Assembly (NCBI RefSeq): GCF_016907755.1
Contig: NZ_JAFBCN010000001.1
Coordinates: 3,100,001-3,164,000 of the forward strand
DNA length: 64,000 nucleotides
Direction: 5' to 3'
DNA from: Cellulosimicrobium cellulans
GTDB lineage: Bacteria; Actinomycetota; Actinomycetes; Actinomycetales; Cellulomonadaceae
Part shown: positions 1 through 7,735 of the stretch, piece after piece
Position numbering within the stretch: the first letter of the stretch is position 1
Layout: each line of letters begins with the position of its first letter
Notes under the pieces: generated by a model
What the model was told of the DNA's origin: nothing
What the model saw: the letters and a program-made list of their open reading frames with translations, nothing else
Database searches by the model: none
Position numbers and translations under genes: made by a program

Positions 1-608
1 CCGGCGAGCACGAGGCGGGTCGGGCCGTCGGCGCCGCCGCGCGCGAGGACGAGCACGAGCCCGGCCGCGGCGAGCCCGCCGAGGAAGGCCAGCCCGCCCT
101 GGAGGTAGAACGGGATGGAGATGCCGAACGCGGCGACGACCACGACCGTGAGGTACGCGCCGGCGTTGACCGCGAGCGTGTCGGGCGACGCGAGCGGGTT
201 GCGCGCGACCGACTGGAGCACCGCACCGGCGACGCCGAGCGCGACGCCCAGGAGCAGGCCCGCGAGGAGCCGCGGCACGCGCGAGGCCACGAGGACGGCG
301 ACGGTCTGGTCGACGCCGTCGCCTCCGGTCGCCAGGCGCAGCAGGTCGAGCGGCCCGACGTCCGCCGTGCCCTGGGTCAGGTGCACGGCGGCGAGCACCG
401 CCGCGACCACGACCGCGACGACGAACACGCCCGCGATCCCGAGGCGCGACGTCCGCGCGCGGGGCGGGGCCGCCGTCGGGCCTGCGGGCGTGCCGCCCCC
501 GGTACCTCCGTCGCCGGTACCGCCCGGCCCCGGGACGACGGCCGGAGCCGGGTCCTCCAGGAGGAGGGTGTCCGGCTCCGCCGTCGTGCGCTGCTCCGGC
601 CGCGTCAC
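1..608 (-). CDS. FecCD-family siderophore ABC transporter permease (N-terminal part, cut by window edge)
   Basis: Inner-membrane permease of an iron-siderophore (or B12-type) importer; about 202 residues are visible before the reading frame leaves the window. I read it by direct translation. A GTG start at 608 has a GAGGA Shine-Dalgarno 4 nt upstream. About 55 Pro/Gly-rich residues come first, then a membrane helix, then the FecCD family pattern R-V-P-R-L-L-A-G ... G-A-V-L-Q ... R-N-P-L-A-S-P-D. It is the third gene of a unit with the binding lipoprotein (83 nt upstream) and the ATPase, so iron-dependent repression through the upstream DtxR-type box is likely. The substrate cannot be told from the sequence, and whether a second permease follows is unknown. 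Confidence 0.88.
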   Translation of the reverse strand, partial: MTRPEQRTTAEPDTLLLEDPAPAVVPGPGGTGDGGTGGGTPAGPTAAPPRARTSRLGIAGVFVVAVVVAAVLAAVHLTQGTADVGPLDLLRLATGGDGVDQTVAVLVASRVPRLLAGLLLGVALGVAGAVLQSVARNPLASPDTLAVNAGAYLTVVVVAAFGISIPFYLQGGLAFLGGLAAAGLVLVLARGGADGPTRLVLA

Positions 609-691
609 GATGTCCTCGTCAGCACTGTGGTTCTCGTCAGCCTTCTCGTCGTCCCGGGCGCGACCGCGCCCGGTGGTGGTGCGGACCGGTG

Positions 692-1690
692 TCAGGCCGC
701 GGTGAGCGCCTCGACGACCGCGTCGGCGTAGGCCGCCGCGGACAGCGGGCCGCCGAACATCCAGATGCCGTCGGGCAGACGGTGCACGTTCCCGGCCGTG
801 ACGAACGGGAGCTGCTCCCACACCGCGTTGCCGGCGAGGCCCTCCTCGAACGGGTTGGCCTCGGACTCGCTCGCGACGTAGAGGAACTGCACGTCGCCGA
901 GCTGGGTCAGGCCCTCGACGTCGGTCTGCGCGAGGCCGTAGTCCGGGTCCCCGCCCTCGGTCCAGGCGTTGACGAGCCCGAGCTCCTCGCCGATCGCGCC
1001 GAAGAACGAGCCGGGCGTGTACATGCGGATCGAGACGGCGCCGTTCGTGATCCAGCCGTCGGCCATGACGAAGTCGACGCCGCCGACGCCGGCCTCGTCG
1101 AGCGCCGCGGTGGCCTCGGCGATCTTCGCGTCGTAGGTCTCGAGCGCGGCGGCCGCCTCGTCCTCGCGGCCCGTGACCGTGCCGAGCGTCTCGACCGTGG
1201 AGCGCATGTAGCCGATCGGGTCCTCGCCGTCGGAGCCGCGCAGCGCGAGCACCGGCGCGACCTCCTCGATCTGCGCGATGACGTTCTCCGGCAGGTCCGT
1301 CGTCGTGACGACGAGGTCCGGCTCGAGCGCGGAGATCGCGTCGAGGCTGGGCTCGCCGCGCGTGCCGACGTCGGGCGTGCTCGCGTCGATCGGCGCGACC
1401 GTGTCCCACGTGTTGTAGCCCTCGACGTCCGCCTGGCCGACGGGCTCGATGCCGAGCGCGACGAGGTTCTCCGTGAGGCCCCACTCGAGCGACACGATGT
1501 CGGTGGCCGGGGCGTCGAGCGTGACCTCGCCGCGCTCGTCGGTGACGGTGACCGGGCCGGACGCCGTGTCGGTCGTCGCCTCGGTGTCGTCGGCGGCCGC
1601 GGGGTCCTCGGTCGTGCCGCACGCGGTGAGCGCGAGCGCCGTGGCGAGCGCGAGGGCGCCCGCGGCGAGGGAACGGGTGGTCGAGCGCAT
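692..1690 (-). CDS. Iron-siderophore ABC transporter substrate-binding lipoprotein
   Basis: Extracytoplasmic binding protein that delivers ferric siderophore to the permease. The 332-residue product starts with a lipoprotein signal ending in the lipobox L-T-A-C (Cys24), followed by an acidic Thr/Ala-rich linker and a class III (FepB/FhuD-like) fold. Typical features are an early 'GEVTLDAPATDIVSLEWG' strand, an 'EPDLVVTTTDLP' segment near the middle and a long connecting helix. The length is usual for the family. It lies 127 nt after the ATPase gene and 83 nt before the permease gene on the same strand. The gap before it contains short ACGTACC-type repeats but no clear terminator. Ligand identity is open. 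Confidence 0.9.
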   Translation of the reverse strand: MRSTTRSLAAGALALATALALTACGTTEDPAAADDTEATTDTASGPVTVTDERGEVTLDAPATDIVSLEWGLTENLVALGIEPVGQADVEGYNTWDTVAPIDASTPDVGTRGEPSLDAISALEPDLVVTTTDLPENVIAQIEEVAPVLALRGSDGEDPIGYMRSTVETLGTVTGREDEAAAALETYDAKIAEATAALDEAGVGGVDFVMADGWITNGAVSIRMYTPGSFFGAIGEELGLVNAWTEGGDPDYGLAQTDVEGLTQLGDVQFLYVASESEANPFEEGLAGNAVWEQLPFVTAGNVHRLPDGIWMFGGPLSAAAYADAVVEALTAA

Positions 1691-1817
1691 GGGTGTCCTT
1701 CGGGTTCGGTCGGTGCCCGGGCCGTGCTCCGTCGGGCGGGCCGGTGGGCCGCGCGTCGGGGCCGGGCGGTGGGTCGGTGCGGGTACGTCGTGGGGTGGTA
1801 CGTCGGGTGGTACGGGG

Positions 1818-2678
1818 TCAGACGAGGACGGCCGCGTCGAGCCGGGCGGCGTGCCGCCCGAGCGGCTCGCAGCACGTGCGCCCCGTGAGGGGGTGCGTGT
1901 AGACGTCGACGTGGATGCCGTAGACCTCGGTGAGCAGCTCGGACGTCAGGACCTCGTCGGCGGGACCGGTGGCGCGCACGACGCCCGAGTGGAGCAGGAC
2001 GACGCGGTCGGCGACGGCGGCCGCCTGGTTGAGGTCGTGCAGCACGACGCCGACGGCCACGCCGTGCTCCGTCGCGAGGTCGCGCACCAGGTCCAGCAGC
2101 TCGACCTGGTAGCGCAGGTCGAGGTACGTCGTCGGCTCGTCGAGCAGGAGCACCTGCGTGTCCTGCGCGAGGCACGTCGCGAGCCACACGCGCTGCAGCT
2201 CGCCGCCGGAGAGCTCGTCGACGCCGCGGTCGGCCATGGTCGTGATGCCCGTGACGTCCATGGCGTGCGCGATCGCGCGCGGGCCGTCGGGGTCGTTGGA
2301 GCGGAACCGGCCACGGTAGGGGTGTCGCCCGTACGCGACGACGTCGCGCACGCTCACGCCCGACGGCGTGGGCCGGCTCTGCGACAGGAGCGTCACCCGG
2401 CGGGCGAAGTCCTTGGGGTGCAGCGCGAGCGCGTCGGGCGCGTCGTCGAGCGCGACGGTCCCGGCGTCGGGACGGTGCAGGCGCGCGAGCGAGCGCAGGA
2501 GCGTCGACTTGCCCGAGCCGTTGGGCCCGATCAGGGCCGTGACGGCTCCCGGCGCGAGCTCGAGCGCGGCGCCGTGGACGACGGTGCGCGCGTCGTACGA
2601 CAGCCGCAGGTCGTGCCCGGCGAGCGCCGGGGCGCCGGGCGCTCCGGCCGGGCCCGGGTCAACTGAGGTTCCACTCAC
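1818..2678 (-). CDS. Siderophore ABC transporter ATP-binding protein (FepC/FecE type)
   Basis: Cytoplasmic ATPase that powers the iron-siderophore importer encoded downstream. In 286 residues it shows Walker A G-P-N-G-S-G-K-S-T at 51-59, an LSGGE signature at 156-160, Walker B LLLDEP with Asp180/Glu181, and a switch His in 'VVLHDLNQAA'. The 'YGRHPYRGRF' segment is characteristic of iron-uptake ATPases. I chose the GTG at 2678. A -10 like TAGCCT (2691-2686) starts 13 nt before it, as in leaderless genes elsewhere in the window, and no Shine-Dalgarno is visible. First gene of the iron-uptake unit. Confidence 0.92.
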   Translation of the reverse strand: MSGTSVDPGPAGAPGAPALAGHDLRLSYDARTVVHGAALELAPGAVTALIGPNGSGKSTLLRSLARLHRPDAGTVALDDAPDALALHPKDFARRVTLLSQSRPTPSGVSVRDVVAYGRHPYRGRFRSNDPDGPRAIAHAMDVTGITTMADRGVDELSGGELQRVWLATCLAQDTQVLLLDEPTTYLDLRYQVELLDLVRDLATEHGVAVGVVLHDLNQAAAVADRVVLLHSGVVRATGPADEVLTSELLTEVYGIHVDVYTHPLTGRTCCEPLGRHAARLDAAVLV

Positions 2679-2697
2679 ATAGGTGAGGCTAATCTAT
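2679..2697 (-). promoter_or_regulatory. DtxR/IdeR iron box overlapping the siderophore-operon promoter
   Basis: The 19 bases ATAGGTGAGGCTAATCTAT match 15 of 19 positions of the classical DtxR/IdeR consensus (TTAGGTTAGGCTAACCTAA). The site ends one base before the GTG of the ATPase gene and covers the inferred -10 TAGCCT. Iron-loaded repressor bound here would block transcription of the uptake operon. The regulator gene itself is not in the window. Confidence 0.85.
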
Positions 2698-2828
2698 GTC
2701 GCCGTGTCCGAACCAGCCCCTCGCCACCATGTGACCGGGCTCACCAGCGACCTCCGACCGTGCCTCGGGACCGGCCGGGACCGGCGGGCGCCCTCGCGCG
2801 GCCCCGCCCGGCGGGCCATGCTGGGGCG

Positions 2829-3590
2829 GTGACCGAGCCCCCCGGTCGGGCCCCGCGCCCGGGCGCCCGCCCCGCGCCGCGGACGAGCGCCGCCGCGAGC
2901 CCGCGGACCGGGCTGCGCCTGCGCGAACGGGCGGTGGACTACGCGTACGTGGCCGGACGCCAGGTCGCCGCCGCGCTGCACCCCCGGCGGCCCGTCCCGA
3001 CGGGTACGGGCGGACGCGGGACGGTCGTCCTCCTGCCCGGGGTGCTCGAGACGTGGCACCTGCTCGCGCCCGTCGCCGAGGCTCTCGCCGCGGCGGGCCA
3101 CCGCGTCCGCGCCGTGCCCGGCCTCGGGCACAACCGGCGCCCGTTCACCGAGGGCTCCGAGCTCGTGGCGCACCTCCTGGAGGAGGAGGACCTGCACGAC
3201 GTCGTGCTCGTGGCCCACAGCAAGGGCGGCCTCGTGGGCAAGCGCGTCATGCTGTCGGCCGGAGGCCCGCGCGTCGCCGGCATGGTCGCGGTCGCGACGC
3301 CGTTCAACGGGTCGAGCTACGCGCGCTACGTCGTGGGCCGCACGCTCCGTGCGTTCTCGCCCCGGGACGCGGCGCTGCTCGCGCTCGCCGCGGAGCGCGG
3401 CGTGGACGCCCGGATCACCGCCGTCTACCCGCGCTTCGACCCGCACATCCCGGAGACCGGGCGGCTCGAGGGCGGGCGGAACGTCGAGCTGCCGCTCGCG
3501 GGGCACTTCCTCCCGCTCGGGGACCCGGCGCTCGTCGAGGTCGTGGTGCGGGAGGTCGACCGGCTCGCCCGGTCGACCTCCCGTGAGTGA
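2829..3590 (+). CDS. Alpha/beta-hydrolase, triacylglycerol-lipase-like
   Basis: Predicted serine hydrolase of 253 residues. After a Pro/Ala/Arg-rich N-terminus of about 30 residues comes an alpha/beta-hydrolase core with the oxyanion segment 'VLLPGVLE' (67-74) and a nucleophile elbow A-H-S-K-G-G with Ser131. A His in 'LAGHFLPLGDP' near the C-terminus is a plausible catalytic base. The 'HSKGGL' elbow and 'ATPFNGSS' segment resemble LipA/PGAP1-like esterases. I chose the GTG at 2829 because residues upstream of it (2760-2828) are unlike any family start. No signal peptide is evident. It is divergent from the iron operon and convergent with helD, with 10 nt between the two stops. The substrate is unknown. 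Confidence 0.75.
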   Translation: MTEPPGRAPRPGARPAPRTSAAASPRTGLRLRERAVDYAYVAGRQVAAALHPRRPVPTGTGGRGTVVLLPGVLETWHLLAPVAEALAAAGHRVRAVPGLGHNRRPFTEGSELVAHLLEEEDLHDVVLVAHSKGGLVGKRVMLSAGGPRVAGMVAVATPFNGSSYARYVVGRTLRAFSPRDAALLALAAERGVDARITAVYPRFDPHIPETGRLEGGRNVELPLAGHFLPLGDPALVEVVVREVDRLARSTSRE

Positions 3591-3600
3591 GCGGGCGCGG

Positions 3601-5844
3601 TCAGCCGGTGCCGGACGGCGCGCCCACGGTGACGCGCGCGAGCTCCTGCGTGCACCGGGTCATGGCGACGTACAGCCCGTTCCAGCCGCGCGGCTCCGCG
3701 GCGATGCCGTCCGGGTCGACGACGACCACCGCGTCCCACTCGAGCCCCTTCGCCTCCGACGTGCTGAGCACGGGGACGCCGTCGGCGGCGGCGCCCAGGT
3801 ACGCGAGCCGGTCGCGCGGGGCCACGACCCCGACGGAACCGCCGTCGTACCGCTCCACGAGGCGAGCGACCTCCGCGGCGACCGTCGCGCCCAGGCTCGC
3901 GCCCGAAGCATCGGCGGGGACGGCGACGTCGCGCGGCGCGACCCCCGCGTCGCGCACCGCGCGGGGCGGCGCGTTGCGGCTGCCCGCCGCGCGCAGCACG
4001 GGCCCGACGAGCTCCATGACCTCGCGCGGCGTGCGGTAGCAGATCGTCAGGTCCGCGCGGTGCCAGCGCTCCCCGAAGACCGGGCCGACGACGTCCGCCC
4101 AGTCCGTGTGACGGTGCGGCGCCTCCGTCTGGTCGACGTCCCCGACGGCGGTCACCGACCGGGTCGGGCAGCGGCGCAGCACCATGTGCCACTGCATGGG
4201 CGAGAGCTCCTGCGCCTCGTCGACCACGACGTGCCCGTAGACCCAGTCGCGGCGGGTCGCGGCCCGCTGCGCGAGGAACTCGCCCTGCTCGCCCGGGGCG
4301 TCGGGGGTGCCCAGCGCGTCGGCGAGCGCGTCGAGGAGCGGGACGTCGCTCGGCGCGAGCGTCGCCGGCTCGCCCGTCACCCGGCGGACCTCCGCGGGCG
4401 CGAGCTCGGGCGCGTGGCGGGCGAGGAGCGCGCCGTCGCCCAGGAGGTCCGCGAGCGCCGTGCGGGCGTCGACGACGGGCCACCACGCGTCGAGGACCGC
4501 CGTGAACCCGCCGTCGCGCGCGAGCTCGCCGCGCAGCCGGTCGAGGTCGTCGTCCGTGAGCTCGCCGTCGACGTCGCCGCCGTGCGCGCCGGTGGTCGGG
4601 GCTCGGTCGTCGCGCGCGGCGAGCCCGGCGTCGAGCTTCCCGAGCACGTCCTCGAACCCCTCCTCGACGCGTTCGAGCAGCTCCGCGTGCCGCGCCGCGG
4701 CCTCGTCGACGAGCGCGTCGAGCACGAGGTCCACGGCTCGACGACGCGCCGCGAGCACGCTGCGCCCGCCCGCCCGCGCGGCGCGCAGGACCTGCCCCAC
4801 GCGGGCCGCGTCGAGCGTCAGCGGCTCGCCGTCGAGGCGCACCGTCAGCGCCCGCGCGTCCGGGAGGAGAGCGTCGGCGTACCGGGCGACGACGTCCTGC
4901 CACAGCGCACGCCCCTTGATCTCGGCCACGTCCCGCGACTCGTCGCGCTCCGGCACGACGCCAGGCACGAGGGTGTCGCACGTGGCCGAGACGACGGCCG
5001 TCTCCCCGAGCGCGGGCAGCACCTGAGCGACGTACTCGAGGAACCGCGACGACGGGCCGAGCAGGAGCACGCCGCGCTCCGCGAGGTGCGGGTGCGTGAA
5101 CAGCAGGTACGCGACGCGGTGCAGCGCGACGACCGTCTTGCCCGTGCCCGGGCCGCCCTGCACGACGAGCGTCTGCTCGGCCGGGGCGCGCACGATCGCG
5201 TCCTGCTCGACCTGGAGGGTCGCGACCGCGGTGCCCATGCGGCCGGTCCGGCGCTCGGACAGCGCGGCGAGCAGGGCGCCCTCGCCGACGAGGCCGTCCT
5301 CCTCGTCCGCCCCGGCCGCCGACCCGTCGAGCGGCTCGTCGTCCACGCCGGTGACCCGCTCCCCCGCGGTCCGCACGTGCCGGCGCCGCGCGAGGCCCTG
5401 CGGCTCGCGCGCGGTCGCGGTGTAGAAGGCGCGGGCGCCCGGGGCACGCCAGTCGAGCACGAGCGGGTCGGCGTCGGCGTCGGGCGCGGCGATCCCGACG
5501 CGCCCGACGTGGCGCGTCACCCCGTCGACGGTGTCGACGCGACCGAAGACGAGCCCGCTCTCCGCGCGCTCGAGCTCCGTACGCCGACGGCGCAGCCCGG
5601 CCCGCCGGGAGCGCTCGACGACGTCCTCGGACCCGGACCGGTCGGTGCCGGCTTCGGCAGGCGCCGAGAGCTGCGCGTCCAGCTCGTCGAGGAGCTGGAT
5701 CCTGCGCGCGAGCGCGACGTCGAGGTGCCGCTGCTCCTCGACGACGGCCTGTGCCGCGGCGTCGTGCGGCGTGGCGCGTGGCATGGGTGACTGCGGGGCG
5801 GTGAGCACGACGGCGGGCAGGGACGGGGAGGGCTGGACCGGCAC
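3601..5844 (-). CDS. HelD/HelR-like RNA polymerase-associated UvrD-family motor
   Basis: Superfamily-1 helicase-like ATPase of 747 residues. HelD proteins pry stalled RNA polymerase off DNA, and actinobacterial HelR can also displace rifamycins. Visible elements: an N-terminal coiled-coil region ('VVEEQRHLDVALARRIQLLDEL') that in HelD enters the polymerase secondary channel; the segment 'GRVGIAAPDADADPLVLDWRAP'; Walker A G-G-P-G-T-G-K-T near residue 229; a DEAQ box near 540; and the C-terminal 'LYVAMTRCTQELARV' motif VI. The GTG at 5844 is preferred because AAGAGG lies 4-5 nt upstream; the ATG at 5784 has no ribosome-binding site. The frame stays open upstream into the neighbouring gene, but that part is not coding. 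A palindrome sits just upstream of the ribosome-binding site. Confidence 0.9.
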   Translation of the reverse strand: MPVQPSPSLPAVVLTAPQSPMPRATPHDAAAQAVVEEQRHLDVALARRIQLLDELDAQLSAPAEAGTDRSGSEDVVERSRRAGLRRRRTELERAESGLVFGRVDTVDGVTRHVGRVGIAAPDADADPLVLDWRAPGARAFYTATAREPQGLARRRHVRTAGERVTGVDDEPLDGSAAGADEEDGLVGEGALLAALSERRTGRMGTAVATLQVEQDAIVRAPAEQTLVVQGGPGTGKTVVALHRVAYLLFTHPHLAERGVLLLGPSSRFLEYVAQVLPALGETAVVSATCDTLVPGVVPERDESRDVAEIKGRALWQDVVARYADALLPDARALTVRLDGEPLTLDAARVGQVLRAARAGGRSVLAARRRAVDLVLDALVDEAAARHAELLERVEEGFEDVLGKLDAGLAARDDRAPTTGAHGGDVDGELTDDDLDRLRGELARDGGFTAVLDAWWPVVDARTALADLLGDGALLARHAPELAPAEVRRVTGEPATLAPSDVPLLDALADALGTPDAPGEQGEFLAQRAATRRDWVYGHVVVDEAQELSPMQWHMVLRRCPTRSVTAVGDVDQTEAPHRHTDWADVVGPVFGERWHRADLTICYRTPREVMELVGPVLRAAGSRNAPPRAVRDAGVAPRDVAVPADASGASLGATVAAEVARLVERYDGGSVGVVAPRDRLAYLGAAADGVPVLSTSEAKGLEWDAVVVVDPDGIAAEPRGWNGLYVAMTRCTQELARVTVGAPSGTG

Positions 5845-5854
5845 GGGACCTCTT

Positions 5855-5877
5855 CTCGTACGACGTACGGACACGAG
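5855..5877 (-). promoter_or_regulatory. Palindrome in the helD leader (possible operator)
   Basis: The helD leader contains CTCGTACGACGTACGGACACGAG. The outer arms CTCGT/ACGAG enclose two CGTACG boxes (5857-5862 and 5864-5869) separated by one base. It ends about 10 nt before the start codon on the helD side, where a repressor could act. It does not resemble the rifamycin-associated element known upstream of some helR genes. Function is inferred from position and symmetry only. Confidence 0.4.
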
Positions 5878-5945
5878 CCCAACGCGCCCGCGCGCACAGT
5901 TGTTCCCGGCGGCCAGGAAGTCCTGCCGTGTGCGTCGACCAGGAG

Positions 5946-6827
5946 TCAGGGAACCCGCGTCGCCCAGAACGCGACAGCCGAGGCGGCGGCGACGTTGAGC
6001 GAGTCCACTCCCCCGGCCATGGGGATCGTCACGACCCGGTCGGCCGCCTCGATCGCGCCGCGCGAGAGCCCGTCGCCCTCGGTGCCGAGCACGAGCGCGA
6101 GCCGCTCGGGCGGGTCGGCGACGACGTCGTCGAGGCTGGTCGCGTCGTCCGCCAGCGCGAGCGCCGCGACGTCGAAGCCTTCCGCGCGCAGCACGTCGAG
6201 CCCACCCGGCCAGGTCTCGAACCGCGTCCACGGGACCTGGAACACCGTGCCCATGCTCACGCGCACCGAGCGCCGGTACAGCGGGTCGGAGCAACGCGGC
6301 GAGACGAGCACGGCGTCCACGCCGAGCGCGGCCGCCGACCGGAAGATCGCGCCGACGTTCGTGTGGTCCACGATGTCCTCGAGCACGGCGACGCGCCGCG
6401 CCCCGGTGCCGCCGCGAGCGGTGGAGAGCAGGTCGTGCACGGTCGGGAGCGGCGGGCGGTGCATCGCCGCGAGCGCACCGCGGTGCAGGTGGAACCCGGT
6501 GATCGCCTCCAGCACGTCGGGCGCGCCGACGTAGACCGGGACCGGCTCGCCCGTGCCGCCCGGGGCGTCGTCGACGGGCAGTGCCGCGATGTCGTCGGCC
6601 AGGTCGTCGAGCCAGCGCTCGGCCATGAGGAAGGACCGCGGCCGGTGCCCCGCCGCGAGCGCTCGCCGGATGACGGTCGAGCTCTCCGCGATGTACAGCC
6701 CCTTCTCCGGCTCGTGCTTGGACCGCAGCGCGACGTCGGTCAGGCGGTTGTAGTCCGCGAGGCGGTCGTCGGCGGGGTCGGTGACGTGCACGACCCGCAG
6801 GTCGGCCCGGGTGCTGGTGTCGCTCAC
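5946..6827 (-). CDS. SpoU/TrmH-family RNA 2'-O-methyltransferase
   Basis: S-adenosylmethionine-dependent ribose methyltransferase acting on rRNA or tRNA, 293 residues. The N-terminal substrate-binding domain contains 'EKGLYIAESSTVIRRALAAG', typical of this family. The C-terminal SPOUT knot shows the three motifs: 'EDIVDHTNVGAIFRSA', 'LVLGTEGDGLS' and 'TIPMAGGVDSLNVAAASAVAFW'. I chose the GTG at 6827, with GGGAG about 8 nt upstream; the longer frame from 6956 overlaps the next gene and has no family similarity. The exact target nucleotide is not predictable. It sits 101 nt upstream of helD on the same strand and may be co-expressed with it. Confidence 0.9.
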   Translation of the reverse strand: MSDTSTRADLRVVHVTDPADDRLADYNRLTDVALRSKHEPEKGLYIAESSTVIRRALAAGHRPRSFLMAERWLDDLADDIAALPVDDAPGGTGEPVPVYVGAPDVLEAITGFHLHRGALAAMHRPPLPTVHDLLSTARGGTGARRVAVLEDIVDHTNVGAIFRSAAALGVDAVLVSPRCSDPLYRRSVRVSMGTVFQVPWTRFETWPGGLDVLRAEGFDVAALALADDATSLDDVVADPPERLALVLGTEGDGLSRGAIEAADRVVTIPMAGGVDSLNVAAASAVAFWATRVP

Positions 6828-6861
6828 GCGTCGATTCTCCCAGCACCGCCGCGCGTCTCCG

Positions 6862-7296
6862 TCAGGTGCGCACCCGGTCGGAGAAGGGAACGAGAGGCGA
6901 GCCCTCGGCCCCGGGCACCACGATCTGCAGGAGCAGCGCCAGCACGAGCAGGGCAACGGGGATCCCGACGGCGAGCAGCGCCCGCCCCGCCGCCTGGCGG
7001 TGGGTCAGCCTGCCCGCAGACAGGGAGTGCATCACGAGATGGGCGGCCACCGTGAGACCGACGAGCAGGCCGATCCCTACGGCGGCGCTTACGACCACGG
7101 CGCGGTCCGGTCGCCCGTCGAGCAGCCCGCTGTCCGCCCCGGCTTCCAACCACCACAGCTCCCAGAGATGCTCGTTGACGGCCCATCCAAGGATCAGGGT
7201 CGGTGCCGCGCCGGCGAGCGCCGTGGCCGCGACCACGAGCACCTCGATCCTGCGACCCGACGATGCTCGCGGCGCCATGTCGGCGGAACCACTCAT
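6862..7296 (-). CDS. Small predicted membrane protein, unknown function
   Basis: I do not recognise this family. The 144-residue product starts at an ATG (7296) and has three predicted membrane helices: near 18-38 ('EVLVVAATALAGAAPTLILG'), 68-90 ('AVVVSAAVGIGLLVGLTVAAHLV') and 112-130 ('VGIPVALLVLALLLQIVV'). Short charged loops lie between them. It is divergent from the Phd-like antitoxin gene with 123 nt between the starts, a stretch noticeably richer in A/T than its surroundings. It ends 34 nt before the SpoU methyltransferase start. Confidence 0.65.
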   Translation of the reverse strand: MSGSADMAPRASSGRRIEVLVVAATALAGAAPTLILGWAVNEHLWELWWLEAGADSGLLDGRPDRAVVVSAAVGIGLLVGLTVAAHLVMHSLSAGRLTHRQAAGRALLAVGIPVALLVLALLLQIVVPGAEGSPLVPFSDRVRT

Positions 7297-7419
7297 GGGG
7301 CATACGGTATCAACGGAGCGAACGACGCATTTGCAGCATCGATGCCGCCTCGTGCACGGCACCCGGGCCTTGCATCGCGGGGCCCTTACCCTGGTTTCTG
7401 GGACGACGGGAGGTGGCAG

Positions 7420-7665
7420 ATGGACTGGACCATCGGCGAGGCCGAGCGGGGCCTGGACGCTCTGCTCCGCGCGGCAGAGGACGAGCCGCAGGTCGTGACG
7501 AAGGACGGGACGGCAGTCGCCGCGATCATCGGGATCGACCTGTACCGCGAGATGGTCGGCGCCAGCACCGGGCTCGCGGAGCACCTTCTCGCCGCGCCCG
7601 TCGGCGACGATCTGGAGATCGTCCGGGACACGAGCCCGCTTCGGGAGGTCGTGCTCGACGCGTGA
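7420..7665 (+). CDS. Phd/YefM-family antitoxin-like protein, orphan
   Basis: An 81-residue protein of the Phd/YefM antitoxin type. The N-terminal half carries the family DNA-binding pattern: 'GEAERGLDALLRAAEDEPQ', then 'VTKDGTAVAAIIGIDLYREM'. The acidic C-terminal tail is the part that would wrap a toxin. The ATG at 7420 has GGGAGGTG 4 nt upstream, one of the strongest ribosome-binding sites here. No Fic, Doc, RelE or PIN-type toxin gene follows; the next gene, 70 nt downstream, is a P-type ATPase. It may therefore be an orphan antitoxin or a stand-alone regulator. Confidence 0.75.
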   Translation: MDWTIGEAERGLDALLRAAEDEPQVVTKDGTAVAAIIGIDLYREMVGASTGLAEHLLAAPVGDDLEIVRDTSPLREVVLDA

Positions 7666-7735
7666 GCCCGGCCGTGGCGGGGCTCACGGTCTTTCGTCTC
7701 TCGCGCTATCCGGGCATCGGGGGTCGAATAGGCAC

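Noticed and set aside
3601-6846. One 1,081-codon open frame spanning helD and the SpoU methyltransferase region
   Set aside because: The part upstream of 5844 is antisense-frame noise over the SpoU gene, which has all its motifs in another frame; a good ribosome-binding site marks GTG 5844.
7297-7735. Complete toxin-antitoxin operon
   Set aside because: No frame of toxin size with a Fic/Doc, RelE or PIN pattern exists on either side of the Phd-like gene.
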